Positions 55,422 to 62,851 of a stretch of DNA of 64,000 nt are shown piece after piece. This DNA is from Agathobacter rectalis ATCC 33656 (lineage in GTDB: Bacteria > Bacillota > Clostridia > Lachnospirales > Lachnospiraceae). The stretch lies in NCBI RefSeq assembly GCF_000020605.1, contig NC_012781.1, positions 372,001 to 436,000 of the forward strand, written 5' to 3'. The notes beneath the pieces were generated by a model that was given only the letters and a program-made list of their open reading frames with translations, was not told the DNA's origin and made no database searches. How positions within the stretch are numbered: position 1 is the first letter of the stretch; the number at the start of each line of letters is the position of its first letter. The translations under genes were made by a program, and so were the position numbers.

Positions 55422-57674
55422 ATGATAGAAATGAAAGAGTGGGATGGATTTGAAGGACGTCTTTGGAAAGAGGAAATCAACGTCCGTCAGTTTATTCAGG
55501 ACAACTACACTCCATACGACGGAGACGAGAGCTTTTTAGCTGATCCGACAGATGCTACAAACAAGCTGTGGGATGCACTCCAGAAATTACAGAAAGAGGA
55601 GCGTGCCAAGGGCGGAGTTCTTGACATGGAGACAGAGGTTGTAACAGGAATCACAGCTTACGGCCCTGGATATATAGATGAGTCATTAAAGGACCTCGAG
55701 CAGATTGTAGGTCTTCAGACAGATAAGCCGTTAAAGAGAGCATTCATGCCTTACGGTGGAATCAAGATGGCGGTGCAGGCTGCTGAGACATATGGTTACA
55801 ATGTAAGCGACAAGCTCAAGGAGATTTTCACAAAATATCATAAGACACACAACACAGCAGTATTCGATGCATACACACCTGAGATGATGAAGGTCCGTCA
55901 TGCAAAGATCCTTACAGGTCTTCCTGACACATACGGCCGTGGACGTATCGTGGGCGATTACCGTCGAGTAGCGTTATACGGACTTGATTATCTCATCGAG
56001 GAGAAAAAGAAGGATAAGGCAAACTGTGGCTGTGGACAGATGACAGATGATGTTATCCGTTTAAGAGAGGAAATCGCAGAGCAGATTAAATGTCTTGAGG
56101 ATATGAAGAAGCTTGCAGAGATTTACGGATATGATATCTCAAGACCTGCAACAAACGCAAAAGAGGCAGTTCAGTGGTTATACTTCGGATACCTTGCAGC
56201 AATCAAGACACAGAATGGTGCAGCAATGTCAGTAGGACGTGTATCTACATTCCTTGACATTTACATCAAGAGAGATATGGACAAGGGCATCCTCACAGAG
56301 CAGGAAGCACAGGAGCTCATTGACCATTTTACAATGAAGCTTCGTATGGTTAAATTTGCACGTATCCCTTCATACAACCAGTTATTCTCAGGTGATCCTG
56401 TATGGGCAACACTTGACGTGGCAGGAACAGGTGTGGACGGACGTTCAATGGTTACAAAGACAGACTTCCGTTTCCTCCATACATTAGAGAACATGGGACC
56501 TGCACCGGAGCCAAACCTCACAGTATTCTACTCATCAAAGCTTCCTCAGACCTTCAAGGATTATGCAGCCCGCATCTCAATTGAGACAAGCTCAATCCAG
56601 TATGAGAACGATGATGCAATGAAGCCTGTATGGGGCGATGATTATGCAATCTGCTGCTGTGTATCTGCAACACAGACAGGTAAAGAAATGCAGTTCTTCG
56701 GAGCACGTGCGAACCTTGCAAAATGTCTCCTCTACGCTATCAACGGTGGTGTTGATGAGAAATCAGGTGAGCAGGTAGGACCAAACTACGCACCTATCAC
56801 AGCAGAGTACCTTGACTATGACGAGGTAATGGCGAAATACGACAAGATGATGGACTGGTTAGTAGACATTTATGTAAATACATTAAACCTTATCCAGTAC
56901 ATGCATGACAAATACTACTATGAGGCAGCAGAGCTTGCACTCATGGATACAGACTTAAAGAGAACATTCGCAACAGGAATCGCAGGATTCTCACACGTAA
57001 TCGATTCTCTTTCAGCAATCAAATATGCAAAGGTTAAAGTAGTACGTGACGAGAGCGGACTGGCAAAGGATTTCGAAATTGAGGGAGAGTTCCCTAAATA
57101 CGGAAACGATGATGACCGCGCGGACGAAATCGGTGTATGGCTTCTTAAGACATTCATGGACAAGTTAAAGAAGCATCACACATACCGTGATTCAGAGCCT
57201 ACAACATCAATCCTTACAATTACATCAAACGTAGTATACGGAAAAGCTACAGGAGCAATGCCTGACGGACGTAAAGCCGGAGAGCCACTCTCACCTGGAG
57301 CAAACCCATCATACGGCGCAGAGCAGAACGGACTTCTCGCATCCTTAAACTCACTCACAAAGCTTCCATATGAGTGGGCACTTGATGGAATCTCAAATAC
57401 ACAGACCATCAACCCGGGAGCACTCGGAAACAACGAGGGTGAGAGAATTGACAACCTTGTAAACGTAATGGACGGATACTTCGATCAGGGTGCACATCAC
57501 CTCAATGTAAACGTATTCGGTAAAGAGAAGCTCATCGATGCAATGGAGCATCCTGAGAAGGAGGAGTACGCAAACTTCACAATCCGAGTATCAGGATACG
57601 CAGTTAAGTTCATCGACCTCACAAGAGAGCAGCAGCTCGATGTAATCTCACGTACATGCCACGAGAGAATGTAA
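55422..57674 (+). CDS. pflB: Formate C-acetyltransferase (pyruvate formate-lyase)
   Basis: A 750-residue glycyl radical enzyme that splits pyruvate with CoA into acetyl-CoA and formate. The active-site cysteine pair lies in the triplet C411-C413 ([15 protein letters not shown]), and the glycyl radical site is G725 in RVSGYAVKF near the C-terminus. Length and motifs match true PFL rather than glycerol or choline lyases. AAGGAGG precedes the ATG. Upstream are a ZTP riboswitch-terminator and a second promoter; the activase gene follows after two folded elements. Confidence 0.97.
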   Translation: MIEMKEWDGFEGRLWKEEINVRQFIQDNYTPYDGDESFLADPTDATNKLWDALQKLQKEERAKGGVLDMETEVVTGITAYGPGYIDESLKDLEQIVGLQTDKPLKRAFMPYGGIKMAVQAAETYGYNVSDKLKEIFTKYHKTHNTAVFDAYTPEMMKVRHAKILTGLPDTYGRGRIVGDYRRVALYGLDYLIEEKKKDKANCGCGQMTDDVIRLREEIAEQIKCLEDMKKLAEIYGYDISRPATNAKEAVQWLYFGYLAAIKTQNGAAMSVGRVSTFLDIYIKRDMDKGILTEQEAQELIDHFTMKLRMVKFARIPSYNQLFSGDPVWATLDVAGTGVDGRSMVTKTDFRFLHTLENMGPAPEPNLTVFYSSKLPQTFKDYAARISIETSSIQYENDDAMKPVWGDDYAICCCVSATQTGKEMQFFGARANLAKCLLYAINGGVDEKSGEQVGPNYAPITAEYLDYDEVMAKYDKMMDWLVDIYVNTLNLIQYMHDKYYYEAAELALMDTDLKRTFATGIAGFSHVIDSLSAIKYAKVKVVRDESGLAKDFEIEGEFPKYGNDDDRADEIGVWLLKTFMDKLKKHHTYRDSEPTTSILTITSNVVYGKATGAMPDGRKAGEPLSPGANPSYGAEQNGLLASLNSLTKLPYEWALDGISNTQTINPGALGNNEGERIDNLVNVMDGYFDQGAHHLNVNVFGKEKLIDAMEHPEKEEYANFTIRVSGYAVKFIDLTREQQLDVISRTCHERM

Positions 57675-57850
57675 TATGATCTAAGGTGTCACAGAGTGTA
57701 CTACGATTCTGCTTGCAGAAAGAGTAGTATGCTCTTGTGACCCGAACAAACATGAGCAAGAAGCGATTTTCGTAAGAAAAGAAGCGGATTGCGAATGGTT
57801 GTAGAATTGCGTAAGTTGCAGGGCAACGGAGCAATTCGTAGATCATATTA
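57672..57850. repeat. Folded element directly after pflB (family B)
   Basis: TAATATGATCTA (57672-57683, including the pflB stop) and TAGATCATATTA (57839-57850) are exact 12-base inverted ends. Inside are a long hairpin GGTGTCACAGAG../..CTCTTGTGACC (57685-57742), a middle hairpin TTTTC-GTAA-GAAAA near 57768-57781 with a GNRA-type loop, and GAATTGC../..GCAATTC with an inner GTTGC/GCAAC (57804-57837). This is a branched structure of about 180 bases, either a structured RNA in the pflB message or a small mobile repeat. I do not recognise the family. Confidence 0.75.
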
Positions 57851-57973
57851 GGATATGCCATATATTATGTATGTGATATAAATTTACAGAGTTAATATAC
57901 AATTATAGATATTCCAGAATGTGCAGGCCAAGTGCCTGCATATTCTGATTTTCTAAATAACACCACAGCGTAA

Positions 57974-58103
57974 GGAATTTTCGGAAGGCGCGTAAAAGCC
58001 GGTCGCGTCAAGCATAGAAAACCAAAATCATAATTCATACAGCCTCTTAGCCCGAAGAACCTGAGCATTGCAAAGTCCCGGTCGGCGGGTTGCCGAAAAT
58101 TCC
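57974..58103. repeat. Folded intergenic element, family A copy 2
   Basis: GGAATTTTCGG (57974-57984) and CCGAAAATTCC (58093-58103) are exact inverted ends. The core 57988-58050 (GCGTAAAAGCCGGT, AAGCATAGAAAACC, CATAATTCATACAG, CTCTTAG) matches that of the 52.15-52.42 kb element base for base over most positions, and both are preceded by CACA-x-CGTAAGG. The ends differ in sequence between copies yet pair within each copy. A minus-strand frame over it (57892-58110) is a repeat by-product. Confidence 0.8.
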
Positions 58104-58153
58104 GTACCATAAAAATAAAAGTAGCAGCAACAACAACCTAAAGGAGGAAAAAC

Positions 58154-58903
58154 ATGGGAGAAACACTAGGAAGAGTACACTCGGTAGAAAGCTTCGGTTC
58201 AGCCGACGGCCCGGGAGTGAGATATATAGTATTTTTGAAGGGCTGCAATATGCGCTGTAAATACTGCCACAATCCGGATACATGGGCCAAATGCGGCGAA
58301 AATGACGGTGCAAAGCTGATGACACCGCAGGAGGTGCTAAAGACCGCCATGCGCTATAAAGCGTACTGGAAGCAAACAGGCGGCATTACAGTAAGCGGAG
58401 GTGAAGCACTTTTGCAGATAGACTTTGTCACAGAGCTATTTAAGCTTGCAAAGGAAAAAGGTGTAAACACATGCCTTGACACATCAGGAAATCCGTTTAC
58501 CGTGGAAGAACCGTTCTTCGGCAAATTTAATGAGCTGATGAAATATACAGATCTTTTCATGCTGGACATCAAGCATATAGATGACGAGGAGCACAAAAAG
58601 CTTACGGGACAGACAAATAAGAATATCCTTGATATGGCACAATATCTCTCAAAAAACGGTAAAAAAATGTGGATACGTCATGTGCTTGTGCCTGGAATCA
58701 CCACGGATGAGAGATATTTAAATCAGCTTAGAGAGTTTATCGACACACTTAAAACCGTGGACAGGGTTGAGGTGCTGCCGTACCACACACTTGGGGTGTT
58801 CAAGTGGAAGGAGCTTGGTATACCATACCAGCTTGAGGGGGTGGAACCTCCGACAAAGGAACAGATAGAATGTGCAAAAAGAATATTAAATTGTCAGAAT
58901 TAG
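58154..58903 (+). CDS. pflA: Pyruvate formate-lyase activating enzyme
   Basis: A 249-residue radical SAM enzyme that installs the glycyl radical on PflB. The [4Fe-4S] cysteines are C31, C35 and C38 in GCNMRCKYCHNPD, followed by GGITVSGGEALLQIDF. Length is typical. AAAGGAGG precedes the ATG. It is separated from pflB by about 480 bases holding two folded elements, an unusually long gap for this pair. Confidence 0.97.
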   Translation: MGETLGRVHSVESFGSADGPGVRYIVFLKGCNMRCKYCHNPDTWAKCGENDGAKLMTPQEVLKTAMRYKAYWKQTGGITVSGGEALLQIDFVTELFKLAKEKGVNTCLDTSGNPFTVEEPFFGKFNELMKYTDLFMLDIKHIDDEEHKKLTGQTNKNILDMAQYLSKNGKKMWIRHVLVPGITTDERYLNQLREFIDTLKTVDRVEVLPYHTLGVFKWKELGIPYQLEGVEPPTKEQIECAKRILNCQN

Positions 58904-59083
58904 TTTTTAAATATCATTGCTAACAACTCATTAAGTTGATAAAATATAATAAGTAACTATTATTTTACACCGATGCTGCCTTCGTTTGTATGTGAGGTGA
59001 CACTTGGCTATATGCTTGCGTATCGCAACTGTAAATGTACTGAACATTTAAAATTTACAATAACAATTTGCGGGAGTTACAAC

Positions 59084-59818
59084 ATGGGAAAACCAGATAT
59101 CATTTACGAAGACAACGACATTATCATCTGCTACAAGCCGGCGGGAATTGCTACACAGACCAGGCGTATAGGGCAGCAGGATATGGAGAGTTTCATAAGA
59201 AATTACAGGGCGGCTAAAAATGAGCCGCCTTATGTCGGCATAGTGCACAGGCTCGACCAGCCGGTAGAGGGAGTGATGGTATTTGCCAAGAATCAGAAAG
59301 CAGCGGCTTCTTTAAGCAGACAAATAAAGGAGCATACAACCGAGAAATATTATCGTGCGGCAAGCAGAGGGCAGGGAGTGTCGGGAGCAGATAAGGAAGA
59401 AGATAATCATGACTCGGCATGGCATACTCTTACAGATTATATCTCATTTGACAAGCGTACCAATACATCAAAAATTACAAGCGAAAAAGACAGGCTGGCA
59501 AAAAAAGCAGTGCTTCAGTATAGGGTGATATCAGTGACGCCGGATAGGGACAGCTCACAAAATGAATGCATTAGAACAGAATTTGACATAAAGCTGCTCA
59601 CAGGAAGGCATCATCAGATACGTTTGCAGCTTGCACATATCGGCTATCCTCTGATTGGGGATACCAAGTATGGGAAGCCTGCCTCAAATAATTCAGGAAC
59701 GGGAAGCAAATCAGGACGCACCTGTGGCGGTGTAAGGGAACAGCTTGCACTTTGCTCATATAAAATTGTTTTTGACCATCCTGCTACAGGTGAGAGAATG
59801 ACATTTGAACTACCATAG
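59084..59818 (+). CDS. RluA-family RNA pseudouridine synthase
   Basis: A 244-residue pseudouridine synthase of the RluA group. The catalytic aspartate is D58 in VHRLDQPVEGVMVFAKN, with LLTGRHHQIRLQLAHIGYPL and GDTKYG later. The S4 domain of RluD is absent, so it is a short-form enzyme. The ATG at 59084 with GGGAG at 59072-59076 is preferred to the in-frame ATG at 58973, whose extra 37 residues do not resemble the family. Target RNA is unknown. A strong terminator follows. Confidence 0.9.
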   Translation: MGKPDIIYEDNDIIICYKPAGIATQTRRIGQQDMESFIRNYRAAKNEPPYVGIVHRLDQPVEGVMVFAKNQKAAASLSRQIKEHTTEKYYRAASRGQGVSGADKEEDNHDSAWHTLTDYISFDKRTNTSKITSEKDRLAKKAVLQYRVISVTPDRDSSQNECIRTEFDIKLLTGRHHQIRLQLAHIGYPLIGDTKYGKPASNNSGTGSKSGRTCGGVREQLALCSYKIVFDHPATGERMTFELP

Positions 59819-59841
59819 TGCTGTTGGGAATAATATGAATT

Positions 59842-59886
59842 AAAAGACCATACATTCAGAAAACAACTGAGTGTATGGTCTTTTTT
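59842..59886 (+). terminator. Terminator of the pseudouridine synthase gene
   Basis: AAAAGACCATACATTCAG pairs with CTGAGTGTATGGTCTTTT and a T run ends at 59886. Confidence 0.93.
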
Positions 59887-59904
59887 ATATGGAGAAAAAT
59901 ACAG

Positions 59905-59933
59905 TTGACAATATTATTTATATTATCTATTAT
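59905..59933 (+). promoter_or_regulatory. Strong promoter ahead of the peptidase remnant
   Basis: TTGACA (59905-59910), 17 bases, TATTAT (59928-59933). It still stands in front of a decayed gene and could now drive the small anchored protein gene at 60357. Confidence 0.75.
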
Positions 59934-59979
59934 AAGTTCATAGGTTAGTTACTTGAGTGGTTAACCATGCAACCATACC

Positions 59980-60364
59980 GCAAATATGAGCGAAATTAGC
60001 TGTGTAGCAGCGATGCTAAACAGAGTGCAGATAAAGTACAAATATCGTGCGGTTTTGTGAATGTGTGTGGTGGTTCTGGATAGTTACGATAATAAAAAGT
60101 ACAACAAGTAGGTAATTGCGGAACAAGTGCGCACTCCTGATTAAAAAGCGGTAAGAATTCTGCAACGGAATAATTAATGAAGATGATAACATACGTTCCG
60201 GTCATTCCATGGCTGTTCAGGGATATGCCACTATACAAAGCAAAAGCTCTGGAAATCAACTCCATACTTTAATGGTATTTGATGGTTGGAATGAATATGT
60301 ACGATATTTAAATTTAGATTTTGGAAACTGGACTGATTTGCGAGGTACAACTTTTAATGGATAA
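59980..60364 (+). pseudogene. Remnant of a C39-like (papain-type) peptidase gene
   Basis: One frame from 59980 reads ANMSEISCVAAMLNRVQIKY before a stop; another from 60155 reads DNIRSGHSMAVQGYATIQSK ... LMVFDGWNEYVRYLNLDFGN to a stop at 60362-60364. GHSMAVQGY has the form of the catalytic histidine region of C39-like cysteine peptidases, and SCVAAM could be the cysteine region. Stops and frame changes separate them, and no start or signal peptide remains. The last eight bases overlap the start of the next gene, a sign of an old operon. Confidence 0.65.
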
Positions 60365-60737
60365 AAAAAAGCGACTACTTATTCTAATATTTGTATTAAT
60401 ATTAAGCGGAATTGTTGTGATATTCATACATAAAAATGGTTCCATGAAAGGAGATTCTATTATGGAAGAAAATGCTATTTCCGGAGATGATAATACTCAT
60501 TGGTTCCATTCAAACGGTATCATCACATCCATAGATAACTCTCAAAAAAAAATCTGTGTTGATATCAGTCAAAAAAATAATTTTTTTGATGGTACCAATA
60601 TTACATTAAATTGCAACAAATCATCTCTCGACATTACACATTTAGAGGCTGGTCAAGAAATTACTTTCTATTTCTTTGAGAATAATGTACTTGACACTGA
60701 AGTTGCAATAGAGAAACTAAATATCGTTACACCATAA
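60357..60737 (+). CDS. Small membrane-anchored protein of unknown function
   Basis: A 126-residue protein. A hydrophobic N-terminal helix (RLLILIFVLILSGIVVIFI, about residues 6-24) would anchor it or serve as an uncleaved signal. The outer part HWFHSNGIITSIDNSQKKIC ... ITLNCNKSSLDITHLEAGQE looks like a small beta-barrel (OB-like), similar in outline to DUF3221-type proteins; this is a weak match by eye. The ATG at 60357 overlaps the stop of the peptidase remnant, so they were once expressed together; it may have been its partner or inhibitor. The patch is more AT-rich than its neighbours. Confidence 0.7.
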   Translation: MDKKKRLLILIFVLILSGIVVIFIHKNGSMKGDSIMEENAISGDDNTHWFHSNGIITSIDNSQKKICVDISQKNNFFDGTNITLNCNKSSLDITHLEAGQEITFYFFENNVLDTEVAIEKLNIVTP

Positions 60738-60741
60738 CCTT

Positions 60742-60774
60742 TAGGGATTAGATAGTGTTCATCTAATCCCTTTT
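60742..60774 (+). terminator. Terminator after the small anchored protein
   Basis: AGGGATTAGAT pairs with ATCTAATCCCT around a short loop, then TTTTATTAT. Confidence 0.9.
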
Positions 60775-60810
60775 ATTATGCTATGACATAATATTGGCAC
60801 ATCTCTGTGA

Positions 60811-60892
60811 TTGAAGTGTAAATTTACACATGCTACAATAAGTATTGCTTATAGTTTTCTTTATTTTCAGCACCTATAAATGGTGCTTTTTT
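60811..60892 (+). promoter_or_regulatory. Promoter with palindromic operator and a terminator 30 bases past the start site
   Basis: TTGAAG (60811-60816), 17 bases, TACAAT (60834-60839). The spacer holds the perfect palindrome GTGTAAATTTACAC (60816-60829). About 30 bases after the -10, AGCACC (60869-60874) pairs with GGTGCT (60882-60887) and six T follow. The transcript would be about 45 bases long: a tiny RNA or an attenuated leader for the GntR gene. No open frame fits inside. Confidence 0.55.
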
Positions 60893-61033
60893 GTACCCGT
60901 AATTCATTCAATCACTGACAACTTGTTCTAAGTATTTTATACGTACAGCATACTTAACCATATACCAAACGTAAACTGTACATACAGCCATACGTATAAC
61001 GTTTTCTATTTGTATAGAAAAGAGGCGGAGCAT

Positions 61034-61309
61034 GTGAATGAAATTCTGAATCAGGAGAAATCAATCTATATTCAGATAAGCGAAATGATAGAAAACGACA
61101 TACTGCGGGATGTGCTTTTGGAGGATGAGCGCGTGCCGAGCACAAACGAGCTTGCAAAGCTGTATGCGATAAATCCGTCTACAGCGGCAAAGGGCATAAA
61201 TATACTTGTGGATGCAGGAATTTTGTATAAGAAAAGAGGGATTGGAATGTTTGTGAGTGACGGAGCAAAGGAAGTAATAAGGACAAAGCGGAAAGCCCGT
61301 TTTTGTTGA
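61034..61309 (+). CDS. GntR-family regulator (YtrA type), short
   Basis: A 91-residue GntR winged-helix protein. IYIQISEMIENDILRDVLLE and RVPSTNELAKLYAINPSTAA-KGINILVDAGILYKKRGIGM match the YtrA subgroup, whose members are usually 115-130 residues. The start is GTG 61034 behind GAGGCGGAG. Removing one T from TTTTT at 61300-61304 would extend it by about ten residues (RFVEAEQYDVAKK), so the end may be frameshifted. YtrA regulators normally precede ABC exporter genes; here none follows. It may bind the palindrome at 60816-60829. Confidence 0.82.
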   Translation: MNEILNQEKSIYIQISEMIENDILRDVLLEDERVPSTNELAKLYAINPSTAAKGINILVDAGILYKKRGIGMFVSDGAKEVIRTKRKARFC

Positions 61310-61351
61310 AGCTGAACAATATGACGTAGCGAAAAAATAAAAACTAGAAAA

Positions 61352-61372
61352 TTTTCGTCTACATGACGAAAA
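61352..61372. promoter_or_regulatory. Inverted repeat upstream of mglB (possible operator)
   Basis: TTTTCGTC (61352-61359) and GACGAAAA (61365-61372) form an exact inverted repeat with a five-base centre. A -10-like TATACT lies at 61433-61438 without a good -35 box, in line with regulated expression. The regulator is unknown. Confidence 0.5.
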
Positions 61373-61473
61373 ACAGTAAAATTTTTAATGTTTATCGAAA
61401 AATATTCTATAGTGATTCCCGAAATATTTTTGTATACTAGCCTTACCAACAAAACAAAGGGGGACAAAAATAT

Positions 61474-62757
61474 ATGAAGAAAAAATTTGTTGCAATCATG
61501 ATGGTAGCTGCTATGGCAGCGTCAATGGCCGCTTGTGGATCAGATGGGGGTTCTTCTGGTACACAGAAAGGGGGAAGCAGCACATCGACATCTGATGTTG
61601 CAAACAAGGACAAGCCACTTGTGTGGTTCAACCGTCAGCCATCAAACAGCTCAACAGGAGAGCTTGACACAACAGCACTCAACTACAACAAGGATACCTA
61701 TTATGTAGGTTTCGATGCTAATCAGGGAGCTGAACTTCAGGGAGAAATGGTAAAAGAGTATATCGAGAAGAACATTGATACGATCGACAGAAATGGGGAT
61801 GGCGTTATCGGATATGTACTTGCAATCGGTGATATCGGACACAACGATTCAATTGCAAGAACAAGAGGTGTTCGTAAAGCTCTTGGAACAGGCGTAGACA
61901 AGAGCGGCGAGATTGACAGTGCTCCGGCAGGAACAAACTCAGACGGAAAAGCAGCTGAGGTTCAGGACGGCAAGATTACTGTAAACGGCAAAGACTATGT
62001 AGTAAGAGAGCTTGCTTCACAGGAGATGAAGAACTCAGCAGGAGCTACATGGGATGCAGCTACAGCAGGAAATGCAATCGGAACATGGTCATCATCATTT
62101 GGCGAGTCAATCGACGTAGTTGTTTCTAACAACGATGGAATGGGAATGTCAATGTTCAATGCATGGTCAAAGGACAACAAGGTTCCAACATTCGGATACG
62201 ATGCCAACAGTGATGCAGTAGCAGCTATCGCAGAGGGCTATGGCGGAACAATCAGCCAGCATGCTGACGTTCAGGCTTACCTCACACTTCGTGTACTTAG
62301 AAACGCACTCGATGGTGTAGATATTGATACAGGTATCGGCACAGAGGATGATGCAGGAAACGTATTAAGCGATGATGTATATGTTTACAAGGATGATGAG
62401 AGATCTTACTACGCATTAAACGTAGCAGTTACAGCAGATAACTACAAGGATTTCACAGATTCAACAGTTGTATGGGCACCTGTTTCAACACAGCTTGATT
62501 CAGCAAAGCACCCTACAAAGAAGGTATGGCTGAATATCTACAATGCTTCAGATAACTTCTTAAGCTCTACATATCAGCCACTCTTACAGAAGTATGATGA
62601 TCTCTTAAATCTTGATGTTGAGTACATCGGTGGTGATGGACAGACAGAGTCTAATATCACAAACAGACTTGGAAATCCAAGCCAGTACGATGCATTCGCA
62701 ATCAACATGGTTAAGACAGATAATGCAGCTTCTTATACAGCTCTTTTGAACCAGTAA
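61474..62757 (+). CDS. mglB: Galactose/glucose-type ABC transporter substrate-binding lipoprotein
   Basis: A 427-residue lipoprotein. The lipobox is MAAC at about residues 18-21, followed by a Gly/Ser/Thr linker. The periplasmic-binding-protein fold of the MglB type is seen in VGFDANQGAELQGEMVKEYI, DRNGDGVIGYVLAIGDIGHN (a calcium-binding loop like that of galactose-binding protein) and SNNDGMGMSMFNAWSKDNKV. It is longer than Escherichia coli MglB because of inserts. GGGGGAC precedes the ATG. An ATP-binding subunit gene follows. Confidence 0.93.
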   Translation: MKKKFVAIMMVAAMAASMAACGSDGGSSGTQKGGSSTSTSDVANKDKPLVWFNRQPSNSSTGELDTTALNYNKDTYYVGFDANQGAELQGEMVKEYIEKNIDTIDRNGDGVIGYVLAIGDIGHNDSIARTRGVRKALGTGVDKSGEIDSAPAGTNSDGKAAEVQDGKITVNGKDYVVRELASQEMKNSAGATWDAATAGNAIGTWSSSFGESIDVVVSNNDGMGMSMFNAWSKDNKVPTFGYDANSDAVAAIAEGYGGTISQHADVQAYLTLRVLRNALDGVDIDTGIGTEDDAGNVLSDDVYVYKDDERSYYALNVAVTADNYKDFTDSTVVWAPVSTQLDSAKHPTKKVWLNIYNASDNFLSSTYQPLLQKYDDLLNLDVEYIGGDGQTESNITNRLGNPSQYDAFAINMVKTDNAASYTALLNQ

Positions 62758-62769
62758 AAGTATTTAAAG

Positions 62770-62811
62770 CACTTAGTTGGGGAGGGAAAAATCTCTCCCC
62801 AAAATAAAGTG
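62770..62811 (+). other. Stable hairpin between mglB and mglA
   Basis: TTGGGGAG (62777-62784) pairs with CTCCCCAA (62795-62802), extended by CACTT/AAGTG outside. There is no T run. Such hairpins protect upstream binding-protein mRNA and lower downstream expression in ABC operons. Confidence 0.75.
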
Positions 62812-62851
62812 TATACAGACGACAGCAAATATAGAGTTAGGAGCAGGAAGT

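Noticed and set aside
59996-60265. 89-codon minus-strand frame in the AT-rich patch
   Set aside because: The plus strand shows peptidase remnants over the same bases, and the minus frame matches nothing.
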